Source: Acidobacteriota bacterium
Lineage (GTDB): Bacteria > Actinomycetota > Acidimicrobiia > Spongiisociales > UBA5794
Assembly: GCA_004356175.1 (NCBI GenBank)
Contig: SMXV01000036.1
Coordinates: 1-5,059, forward strand
DNA: 5,059 nucleotides
Direction: 5' to 3'
The translations under genes were made by a program, and so were the position numbers. The notes beneath the pieces were generated by a model. The model saw only the letters and a list, made by a program, of their open reading frames with translations. It made no database searches and was not told the origin of the DNA. Position 1 is the first letter of the stretch; each line of letters opens with the position of its first letter. Below are positions 1 to 5,059 of this stretch, one piece after another.

Positions 1-828
1 AAGATCGCAACCGGCAAGGGCGGCTGCCTGAGTAAGCCACTCGATATCAGCAATCCACATACCGAACCTCTCAGCCTGTTCTGTCTTGGCGAGGTCAATC
101 AGGGCTCGGATGGCGCCGAGTGCATCGGCTGGGTCTGAATCGAGCAGTGCAACGTCAAAGGTTGCATCGTTGAGTGTGGTGACGGCCCATGAGGAACCGA
201 TCTCCCACAGTCCTCCCGATCGTGCGGCTTCCTCGGCTACTTCGTCTGTGAGTCTTGCAAACTGCCACCCGGTCGCGACCAAGGTCCGCATTGCCCGTCC
301 ACACTCTGAGGATGGCCATGCAGCGGCGAGCATGGCTGCGTCGGCCGATTTGACACGACGTGCCGGAACAACGTCTGACGTTCTGCGGCCTCCGTTTCCA
401 TCAGGGTTCGGCGTGGTACCGCCAATTTCTCGGCTTGCGTGCATCGGCGTTGCAACCAGTCTGAAACCCGTCTTGGTTACATGACGCTTCGACGCCTTGT
501 TCGTGTCATCGATCAGGAGCCGAATAATCGAGACTCCCCGCTTGAAGCACCACGCGGTCATCGTATCCAACAGATCCCCGGCAATGCCGTGCCCACGGTG
601 GTCTGGATGCACCCGCACGGCATGCGACCATGCCTCCGATGGTGACATGAGCATGACCCGCCCGACGCCCGCAATCTCGCTGCCATTGTCCGCAACAACA
701 ACGAGACTGTCGCGATCGTCAACCCATGACGAAATCATGTCTGGTACGTAGTCGCCCCACTCGAAGGTGCCCTCGGTGAATGCAACGATCTCGTCGACGT
801 CTTCATGGGTGACCCTACGAATGTCCAT
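1..828 (-). CDS. Tandem GNAT-family N-acetyltransferase, C-terminus cut by window edge
   Basis: Minus-strand reading frame open from an ATG at 828-826 to the left edge: 276 codons, no stop, so the protein is partial at its C-terminus. Residues 1 to about 135 form a complete GNAT fold. It starts with the usual beta1-alpha1 segment (MDIRRVTHEDVDEIVAF) and has motif A at residues 73-87 (VHPDHRGHGIAGDLL), whose R78-G79-H80-G81-I82-A83 fits the acetyl-CoA pyrophosphate loop RxxGxG/A. It ends with a typical N110...GF(121-122) segment. After a Gly/Asn/Pro-rich linker (about 135-152), residues 153-276 resemble a second GNAT domain that lacks a recognisable RxxGxG/A loop, so it is probably structural or degenerate. 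Tandem GNATs include mycothiol synthase, but nothing here fixes the substrate. The ATG is the only plausible start: an in-frame TAG lies at 840-838 and no start codon lies between. There is no Shine-Dalgarno sequence. The acetyl acceptor (small molecule, antibiotic or protein) cannot be predicted. Confidence 0.88.
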   Translation of the reverse strand, partial: MDIRRVTHEDVDEIVAFTEGTFEWGDYVPDMISSWVDDRDSLVVVADNGSEIAGVGRVMLMSPSEAWSHAVRVHPDHRGHGIAGDLLDTMTAWCFKRGVSIIRLLIDDTNKASKRHVTKTGFRLVATPMHASREIGGTTPNPDGNGGRRTSDVVPARRVKSADAAMLAAAWPSSECGRAMRTLVATGWQFARLTDEVAEEAARSGGLWEIGSSWAVTTLNDATFDVALLDSDPADALGAIRALIDLAKTEQAERFGMWIADIEWLTQAAALAGCDL

Positions 829-1003
829 ATCAGAAGCCTAGGAGCGTGGGTCAGTATGGGTGTGTATGGCTTGGCGATCAGGCGCGCCAGTCGCACAGGG
901 CGAGGTTTCGCCGCTCCTGGCGTTGGAATGGCGGAGCCGGGACCGCAGCGAGTGGTGATGCATGGTCGTCAAGGAGTGTGCAGAGCGCCGTGTGCGGGCA
1001 GAC
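829..1003. other. Intergenic gap between E1 and GNAT genes
   Basis: These 175 bases carry no convincing gene. Short ORFs across them are in poor context and overlap the antisense of the E1 end. Two adjacent weak hairpins, read on the minus strand downstream of the E1 stop, can form: GGAGC/GCTCC arms at 933-937 and 913-917 with a 15-base loop, and GGCGA/TCGCC arms at 899-903 and 908-912 with a 4-base loop. Neither is followed by a T-run on the minus strand, so they are at best a poor terminator. A second imperfect pair, TGGCG (872-876) and CGCCA (885-889), surrounds an 8-base palindrome GGCGCGCC at 881-888. The gap is long enough to separate the GNAT gene from the operon, but read-through cannot be excluded. 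Confidence 0.5.
835..840 (-). promoter_or_regulatory. Candidate -10 box (TAGGCT) for a leaderless GNAT transcript
   Basis: Read on the minus strand, TAGGCT occupies positions -12 to -7 relative to the ATG at 828. This is the spacing of TANNNT boxes in leaderless actinobacterial genes, where transcription starts at the start codon. The gene lacks a Shine-Dalgarno sequence, which fits. No -35 element is visible 17-19 bases upstream. The hexamer is short and could be chance. Confidence 0.4.
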
Positions 1004-3034
1004 CTACCAGCGGTGCAGCTCTTCTGCGTGTTCGACGATGCCTTCAACAGATGGCATGACCTGCTTCTCGAGTGACGCGGCGAAGGGGAAGTTGGGCACA
1101 TCCGGTGCGGTGTATCGTACGACGGGTGCGTCGAGCCATTCGAACGCCTTCTCTGATATCTGGGCTGCGACTTCGGCTCCGTATCCAAGGAAGCGGTTTG
1201 CTTCATGCACGATCAGTACCTTGGAAGTGCGCTGCACCGCCGCTTCGACTGATGGCCAGTCGAGCGGTTTGAGCGTCCGAAGGTCGAGTACGGTGACATC
1301 GATTCCTCGTTCAAGAAGCTTGTCAGCTGCCTCCACGGCGTAATGAGCCATCGTGCCGTACGCAATGATCGTGAGATCGTTGCCGATCGTGCGCAGCGCC
1401 GCTTTCCCGAGGGGAACACGATGTCCATCATCCGGAATCGTTCCTTTCGCCAGTCGATACAGCTTCTTTGGCTCGAGGAACATCACAGGGTCTGGATCCT
1501 CCATGGCAGAGCGAAGCAACCCGTACGCGTCAGCCGGTGTCGAGGGCACGACCACCTTGAGGCCTGGTACGTGTGTATAGAACGTTTCAATCGACTGGCT
1601 GTGATACAGAGCGCCGTGAATGCCGCCCCCGTACGGCACTCTGATTGTCATCGGAAGGTTCCAGCGACCGTTCGAGCGGTAGTGAATGCGGGCAGCCTCT
1701 GAGACGATCTGGTCGAATGCTGGATGGATAAAGTCAGCGAACTGGATCTCAGCGAGCGTCTTTGTCCCGGTTGCGGCGGTCCCGATGCCAAGTCCGACAA
1801 CGAGTGCCTCAGCGATCGGTGTGTTGAAACACCGTTCTTCACCGAATTCGTCTGTGAGTCCCTCCGTTGCTTTGAAGACGCCGCCTTTGGTTCCGGCAAC
1901 GTCTTCTCCGAAGACGATCATGTCATCGTACTCGGTCATCGAATCGTGCATTGACCTGTTAATCGCACCGATCAGGTTGCCGGTCTTGCCTTCTGGTTCA
2001 GTTTCGATCGAGGTTGTCGGCACCGAGGGAACGATGTTGTTTGCGTAGACACGGCTTGTCGCGTCCAAAGGGTCAGGGGATGTCTCGGTAACCTTTACTG
2101 CGTCAGCGATCTCCTTGACAACGGACTCGTCGATCTCTTTCTCCATGGATTCGGTGAGTACCCGCTGTTCTACGAGATACTGCTTGAAGTTCGGTATCGG
2201 GTCTTTCCGGCGCCACAGTTCCACTTCCTCTCGACTGCGGTACAGCTTGTCATCGTCATCGGATGTGTGCGCGTAGTAGCGGTACGTTTTAGCTTCGATG
2301 AGTGTCGGACCTTCGCCAGCACGCGCTCTCGTAACCGCGGCCTGCACCGCCCCATAGACCTCGAGTACGTTGTTGCCATCGATCACCACACCAGGCATTC
2401 CGTAGCCAAGGGCCCTGTCGGCGATCTGACCGGCAAACTGGCCAGCAGCAGGAACGGAGATGGCGTACAAGTTGTTCTGGATCAGGAATATGATCGGAAG
2501 ATCGTGGATACCGGCGAAGTTCATTGCCTCGTGCCAGTCGCCCTCAGAGGTTGAACCCTCACCTCCGTCGACAAGGACAACCGCATCACTCCCATGTCGT
2601 TTCAGTTCGTATGCAACGCCGCATGCCTGCGGATACTGAACGCCGATGACGGAGCCCTGAGTGAAGATGTTGAGATCAGGTTCAGACCAGTGGTTCGGCA
2701 TTTGGCGACCACCGCTTGAAGGGTCGGACTCCTTTGCGAACACGCCAGCGAACACGTCCTCGGCTGACATGCCCGCAGCAAGAACATATGCGACGTCTCG
2801 GTAATAGGGCATCGACCAGTCCTTTGACGGATCAATTGCAGCTGCCGCGCCAACCTGGGTTGCTTCGTGGCCGGACACCGAGACGACAAAGGGAACTCGA
2901 CTCTGGCGATTGAGTGCCCATAGGCGTTCGTCAAGTTTGCGAGCGAGCAGCATCTTGCGGTACAGGTTGATAAGGTCGTCGTCGTCGAGTCCAAGCGCTG
3001 TGTGGTCAATCACACTGTCGAGCCCCAGTGTCAC
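1004..3034 (-). CDS. Branched-chain 2-oxoacid dehydrogenase E1, fused alpha and beta subunits
   Basis: This 676-residue protein joins in one chain the alpha and beta subunits of the thiamine-diphosphate E1 enzyme, which decarboxylates branched 2-oxoacids (from Val, Leu, Ile) and passes the acyl group to the lipoyl E2. The alpha part spans about 1-325. Its ThDP/metal motif starts at G158-E-G160 and ends at N187-N188, and a loop HTSDDDD lies at 256-262, followed by YRSREEV. A linker at about 325-352 leads to the beta part (352-676). That part carries GEDVAGTKGGVF from 376, the conserved Glu in TPIAE (E409) expected to activate the cofactor, QFADFIHPA from 431, PYGGGIHGALYHSQS at 467-481 with conserved His478, and a transketolase C-terminal-like domain from about 540. 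Both halves resemble Bacillus Bkd/Bfm subunits more than pyruvate dehydrogenase. The start is GTG at 3034, preceded by AAGGAG seven bases upstream, and it overlaps the stop of the dehydrogenase gene by four bases. E2 and E3 are absent from the window. Pyruvate or mixed specificity remains possible. Confidence 0.96.
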   Translation of the reverse strand: MTLGLDSVIDHTALGLDDDDLINLYRKMLLARKLDERLWALNRQSRVPFVVSVSGHEATQVGAAAAIDPSKDWSMPYYRDVAYVLAAGMSAEDVFAGVFAKESDPSSGGRQMPNHWSEPDLNIFTQGSVIGVQYPQACGVAYELKRHGSDAVVLVDGGEGSTSEGDWHEAMNFAGIHDLPIIFLIQNNLYAISVPAAGQFAGQIADRALGYGMPGVVIDGNNVLEVYGAVQAAVTRARAGEGPTLIEAKTYRYYAHTSDDDDKLYRSREEVELWRRKDPIPNFKQYLVEQRVLTESMEKEIDESVVKEIADAVKVTETSPDPLDATSRVYANNIVPSVPTTSIETEPEGKTGNLIGAINRSMHDSMTEYDDMIVFGEDVAGTKGGVFKATEGLTDEFGEERCFNTPIAEALVVGLGIGTAATGTKTLAEIQFADFIHPAFDQIVSEAARIHYRSNGRWNLPMTIRVPYGGGIHGALYHSQSIETFYTHVPGLKVVVPSTPADAYGLLRSAMEDPDPVMFLEPKKLYRLAKGTIPDDGHRVPLGKAALRTIGNDLTIIAYGTMAHYAVEAADKLLERGIDVTVLDLRTLKPLDWPSVEAAVQRTSKVLIVHEANRFLGYGAEVAAQISEKAFEWLDAPVVRYTAPDVPNFPFAASLEKQVMPSVEGIVEHAEELHRW

Positions 3035-4122
3035 GAGTTGTCTCCTTGCTTTCTGGCGGTATCGATTCTCTGTTGCGCGACCTCGAGAGCGGCGACGTGC
3101 GGGTTGACGTCTCTCCTGTCAGCGGTGTCCAGTATGTTGAGAAGTGTGTTGTAGATGTTGTCAACCATCCCGTTCGACTTCTCAATCGTATACCCCCCGG
3201 TCTCGGCAGCGATGTTGATGATCCCTCCAGCGTTCACGAGGAAGTCTGGCGCATATAGGATGCCGCGATTCTTGAGTCTGTCGGCGTCGCGCTGCGTCGC
3301 GAGCTGGTTGTTCGCTGAGCCCACGACCGCCTCGCAGTTGAGCAGCGCGATGGAGGATGAATTGAGGTCGCCGCCAAGAGCACAGGGCGCAAAAATGTCA
3401 CATTTGACAGTGCGAATCGAATCGACGGCGGCAACGGCCGCACCGAGTTCGCGCTCCGCTCGGTCTGTTGCCGCGCTGTTCACATCGGCAACGATAAGGC
3501 TGGCTCCGAGGTCGGTGAGTAATTCGGCGAGGTCGTATCCGACTTTGCCCACACCTTTGATCGCGACAGTCCGTCCAGCGAGATCATCTGTGTTCCAGCA
3601 CTGTGCAGCGACTGCTTTGATCGCGGCAACGACCCCCCTGGCAGTGGCTGGAGACGGATCGCCTGAACCGCCGTCCTCCATTGGCAGACCCTTGACGAAT
3701 GGGGTTCGCGTCGCAACGGTCACCATGTTCGCAACGGTTGTGCCGACGTCTGCAGCAGTGATGTAGCGCCCGCAGAGACCGTTGATGAAGTCCCCGTACT
3801 TCTCGAAGAGTGATGTGCTTGCAAGTTGGCGCGGATCTCCAATAATCACGGCCTTTCCTCCGCCCTGATCAAGGCCCGCGAGCGCGGCCTTGTGGCTCAT
3901 GCTGCGCGACAGTCTGAGGACATCGGTCAACGCGTCGGAGTCTGAGATGTATGGGTAGAACCGTGTTCCGCCGAGCGATGGCCCAAGCGCGGTCGAGTGA
4001 ATTGCAACGATTGAGCGGAGTCCAGAGGACTCGTCAAACCCGAAGTGCACGGACTCGTGGTCCATAAAATGGGTTGACCCGAACACTGACAAGACACGCC
4101 CTCCGTCGCTGATCACGCCCAT
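3031..4122 (-). CDS. vdh: Valine/leucine dehydrogenase (Glu/Leu/Phe/Val dehydrogenase family)
   Basis: This NAD-dependent oxidative deaminase converts valine, leucine or isoleucine to its 2-oxoacid plus ammonium in the cytoplasm. Its 363 residues are close to the length of Streptomyces valine dehydrogenase. The N-terminal catalytic domain has IHSTALGPSLGGTRFYPY (41-58), Lys78 in SHKAALAG, catalytic Lys90 in GGGKAVIIGDP (87-97) and the proton-relay Asp125 in TAADVGTT. The Rossmann domain has G190-V-G-K-V-G195, with acidic Asp213 at the end of the second strand, favouring NAD over NADP. FAPCALGG (244-251), GSANNQLA (268-275) and NAGGIIN (297-303) complete the family signature. All expected active-site residues are present. 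The ATG at 4122 lacks a ribosome binding site. A TTG at 4092 (codon 11) sits seven bases after GGAGG and may be the real start, giving 353 residues. The gene is first in an operon with the E1 gene, which consumes its product. The exact preferred substrate cannot be read from the sequence. Confidence 0.95.
   Translation of the reverse strand: MGVISDGGRVLSVFGSTHFMDHESVHFGFDESSGLRSIVAIHSTALGPSLGGTRFYPYISDSDALTDVLRLSRSMSHKAALAGLDQGGGKAVIIGDPRQLASTSLFEKYGDFINGLCGRYITAADVGTTVANMVTVATRTPFVKGLPMEDGGSGDPSPATARGVVAAIKAVAAQCWNTDDLAGRTVAIKGVGKVGYDLAELLTDLGASLIVADVNSAATDRAERELGAAVAAVDSIRTVKCDIFAPCALGGDLNSSSIALLNCEAVVGSANNQLATQRDADRLKNRGILYAPDFLVNAGGIINIAAETGGYTIEKSNGMVDNIYNTLLNILDTADRRDVNPHVAALEVAQQRIDTARKQGDNS
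3042..3047 (-). promoter_or_regulatory. Strong ribosome binding site for the E1 gene
   Basis: AAGGAG on the minus strand lies seven bases before the GTG at 3034, inside the last codons of the upstream dehydrogenase gene. It fixes the GTG as the E1 start and supports re-initiation or coupled translation across the GTGA overlap. Confidence 0.85.
4100..4104 (-). promoter_or_regulatory. vdh: GGAGG site that may move the vdh start to TTG 4092
   Basis: GGAGG on the minus strand lies within codons 7-8 of the longest reading frame, exactly seven bases before a TTG (4092-4090) and 13 bases before a GTG (4086-4084). The upstream ATG (4122) has only ACGTCCCG before it. Homology to the family begins well after all three candidates, around residue 20, so it does not decide between them. 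Confidence 0.5.
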
Positions 4123-4136
4123 CGGGACGTATCAAC

Positions 4137-4166
4137 ATGATAGTGGTTGGCGTTCTTGCCACTCAA
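4137..4166 (-). promoter_or_regulatory. Candidate housekeeping promoter of the vdh-E1 operon
   Basis: On the minus strand, TTGAGT (4166-4161) is followed after 18 bases by TATCAT (4142-4137). These match the sigma70-type consensus at 4 of 6 and 5 of 6 positions. Transcription would start near 4130. That leaves only about 8 bases before the ATG at 4122, but about 38 bases before the TTG at 4092, which has the ribosome binding site. Confidence 0.45.
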
Positions 4167-4186
4167 AATCCTACGTCCTCTAGGAT
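4156..4186 (+). promoter_or_regulatory. Candidate promoter of the divergent 251-residue gene
   Basis: TAGGAT (4181-4186) lies at -12 to -7 relative to the GTG at 4193, the position expected for a leaderless actinobacterial transcript. A possible -35, TTGCCA (4156-4161), stands 19 bases upstream, slightly too far for an ideal promoter. Its last base coincides with the end of the -35 of the opposing promoter. AGGA within the same box could instead act as a Shine-Dalgarno sequence seven bases before GTG, so the leaderless reading is not certain. Confidence 0.4.
4168..4186. repeat. 19-base palindrome over the -10 box, possible operator
   Basis: ATCCTA (4168-4173) and TAGGAT (4181-4186) are perfect 6-base inverted arms around a 7-base centre. 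The right arm is the candidate -10 of the plus-strand gene, so a bound dimeric regulator would block that promoter. No regulator gene is visible in the window to pair with it. Arms this short can occur by chance. Confidence 0.35.
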
Positions 4187-4192
4187 GGTTGG

Positions 4193-4948
4193 GTGATCAA
4201 GACCGCATATTTTCGCACGTATCTCCCTGCTGAGCGGGTTGGCATTCTTGCGCCGCCCATCGCCAAGGATGAGGCACTTTCGGTAACCGACGACGGCATC
4301 TTCATGTGGACCGAACCCACCGACGACGATGCCTTGTTCGCCGAGTGGCAACACAACCAGTATGCGTGCCCACGGAACGCTCGCATTCGCATGCTTGAGG
4401 GTGCGTTGGCCTTCACAGAGACGTATCCGGCGCTGCGGACGGTTACCGAAATCGAACGTCTCGGTCTCGCGCTCGAACTCTCAGAGCTACGTGCGTCGAC
4501 GAGGCTGCCGCGTAGTTACATTCTCTCGTCGCCGTGGCACGTGCCTTTGCGTTGGTTCGCCGCGTTTGCACCCTCAGAGCGCGACCTGTACGACGTGGAT
4601 GGCACTCTCTCGATTCGGTATCGAACCTCAATCGGGGACTCCGTCGACAGGGTGCATTGGGCTGCCTCGGTCCTATCTGGAGCGGGCTTTCCGCAGCAGG
4701 TCATTGAGCGTATGAACGATCTTGAGCGTTGGCTCATGGAGTTCTCAGCCGACTCAATGGTTGAGCTCGACTACGCCGCAGTCGCAGGTGTCTTCTCCGA
4801 ACCCGACTTGGTCCTCGACGACTCCGTCGATGACGTGCGCAGCAGCCTTCTCGCCCTCGAACAGGGCGACGGAGAAGCATCGCAACGCCACTACGAGATG
4901 GTCGCGTCCCGCTGGTTCCAAGCCCAAGCCTTCACCTTCTCCAACTAA
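4193..4948 (+). CDS. Conserved protein of unknown function, 251 residues
   Basis: I cannot assign a function. The protein is soluble: there is no signal peptide or membrane segment, and it is rich in acidic residues and tryptophan. Segments that look conserved are FRTYLP (7-12), PWHVPLRWFAAFAPSER (114-130), the short strand SIRYRTS (140-146), MVELDYAAVAG (189-199), the acidic DDSVDDVRSSLLALEQGD (209-226), and a C-terminal helix RHYEMVASRWFQAQAF (232-247). From memory, unchecked, this motif set belongs to an uncharacterised family widespread in Actinobacteria. The start is GTG at 4193. An ATG at 4185 is out of frame. AGGA lies seven bases before GTG, overlapping a possible leaderless -10. The gene is divergent from the vdh-E1 operon across 70 bases and may share its control. 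Its TAA overlaps the stop of a possible minus-strand gene. Codon use looks like that of its neighbours, with no sign of recent transfer. Confidence 0.93.
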   Translation: MIKTAYFRTYLPAERVGILAPPIAKDEALSVTDDGIFMWTEPTDDDALFAEWQHNQYACPRNARIRMLEGALAFTETYPALRTVTEIERLGLALELSELRASTRLPRSYILSSPWHVPLRWFAAFAPSERDLYDVDGTLSIRYRTSIGDSVDRVHWAASVLSGAGFPQQVIERMNDLERWLMEFSADSMVELDYAAVAGVFSEPDLVLDDSVDDVRSSLLALEQGDGEASQRHYEMVASRWFQAQAFTFSN

Positions 4949-5059
4949 CCCCCGGTTCGCGTACCCAGGGTTACCAGACCCGTATAGGTGCTCAGGAGCC
5001 CACAGAAGAGGATTGCGCCGCCGCGTGTCAGGTGCTTGTGAGGTCCATGGCGACGTCGA
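4945..5059 (-). CDS. Probable C-terminus of a membrane protein, cut by window edge
   Basis: Read on the minus strand from 5058, 37 codons stay open until TAG at 4947-4945. The peptide begins with a basic stretch containing RHGPHKHLTR (residues 3-12) and continues as a hydrophobic run GGAILFCGLLSTYTGLVTLG (13-32). It looks like the last membrane helix of a polytopic protein with the basic loop on the cytoplasmic side. About 62% of third positions are G or C, compatible with coding. The stop overlaps the TAA of the plus-strand gene. The family cannot be named from so little. The rival reading is a minus-strand gene in another frame ending at TGA 5030-5028 with the tail DVAMDLTST. Sequence beyond the right edge is needed to choose. 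Confidence 0.42.
   Translation of the reverse strand, partial: RRRHGPHKHLTRGGAILFCGLLSTYTGLVTLGTRTGG
4946..4973 (+). terminator. Weak stem-loop at the end of the 251-residue gene
   Basis: TAACCC (4946-4951, including the stop codon) can pair with GGGTTA (4968-4973) around a 16-base loop. No T-run follows on either strand, so it is a poor intrinsic terminator. It could serve both strands, because a minus-strand gene probably ends here too. Confidence 0.25.

Noticed and set aside
86..484. 132-codon plus-strand reading frame at the left edge
   Set aside because: It is antisense to the GNAT gene, whose first domain has a clear acetyl-CoA motif. The predicted peptide is Ser/Ala rich without motifs.
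881..888. 8-base palindrome GGCGCGCC as an operator or attachment site
   Set aside because: It is too short, has no flanking symmetry, and is expected occasionally in GC-rich DNA. There is no sign of integration around it.
967..972. TTGACG on the minus strand as a -35 element for the GNAT gene
   Set aside because: At 17 bases downstream the sequence is GCTGCG, not a -10, and it lies about 140 bases from the start codon.
838..1206. 122-codon minus-strand reading frame covering the gap between E1 and GNAT
   Set aside because: More than half lies out of frame within the E1 gene, and the Arg/Ser/His-rich peptide looks like a frame-shifted shadow. No ribosome binding site or homology cue supports it.
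846..1343. 165-codon plus-strand reading frame across the gap and the E1 end
   Set aside because: Most of it is antisense to the E1 C-terminal domain. It is low-complexity Ser/Ala/Arg sequence with no family resemblance.
2555..2561. GEG instead of GDG at the thiamine-diphosphate motif of the E1 alpha half (residues 158-160)
   Set aside because: It first looks like loss of a metal ligand, but from established knowledge the branched-chain E1 alpha family, including the human enzyme, uses Glu at this site. It supports the branched-chain assignment rather than inactivity.
3155..3766. 203-codon plus-strand reading frame inside the dehydrogenase gene
   Set aside because: It is wholly antisense to a gene with every family motif intact. 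Its composition (Ser, Ala, Pro, Arg rich) is what the opposite strand of GC-rich coding DNA gives, and it has no recognisable domain.

Overview
The window looks like a chromosomal segment from a moderately GC-rich actinobacterium. Three things point there. The amino-acid dehydrogenase resembles the valine dehydrogenases of Streptomyces. Two genes carry a TANNNT box exactly where leaderless actinobacterial genes have it. The divergent 251-residue protein resembles an uncharacterised family that I recall from Actinobacteria. No 16S or other marker gene is present, so the placement is an inference. I see no mobile element, CRISPR array, tRNA or rRNA.

Layout. From the left edge to base 828, on the minus strand, lies the N-terminal 276 codons of a two-domain GNAT acetyltransferase whose end is cut off. 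Bases 829-1003 form a non-coding gap. Bases 1004-3034 (minus) encode a fused E1 alpha-beta subunit of a branched-chain 2-oxoacid dehydrogenase. It overlaps by four bases the end of a valine/leucine-type dehydrogenase gene at 3031-4122 (minus). A 70-base divergent regulatory region separates that gene from a plus-strand gene of unknown function (4193-4948). The last 110 bases probably hold the C-terminus of a minus-strand membrane protein that meets the plus-strand gene stop to stop.

How the genes work together. The two central genes form a short catabolic operon. The dehydrogenase deaminates valine, leucine or isoleucine to the 2-oxoacid, and the E1 enzyme then decarboxylates that oxoacid as the first step towards the branched acyl-CoA. 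The GTGA overlap, plus a strong ribosome binding site inside the end of the upstream gene, implies coupled translation. The E2 (acyltransferase) and E3 (lipoamide dehydrogenase) partners are not in the window and must be encoded elsewhere. The GNAT gene downstream has its own start signals and need not belong to the operon.

Overall this is mostly ordinary metabolic DNA. The parts worth a second look are the fused E1 directly coupled to an amino-acid dehydrogenase, the compact divergent control region with a palindrome over a -10 box, the uncertain start of the dehydrogenase, and the unknown 251-residue protein. I found no convincing evidence of a new defence, mobile or signalling system.
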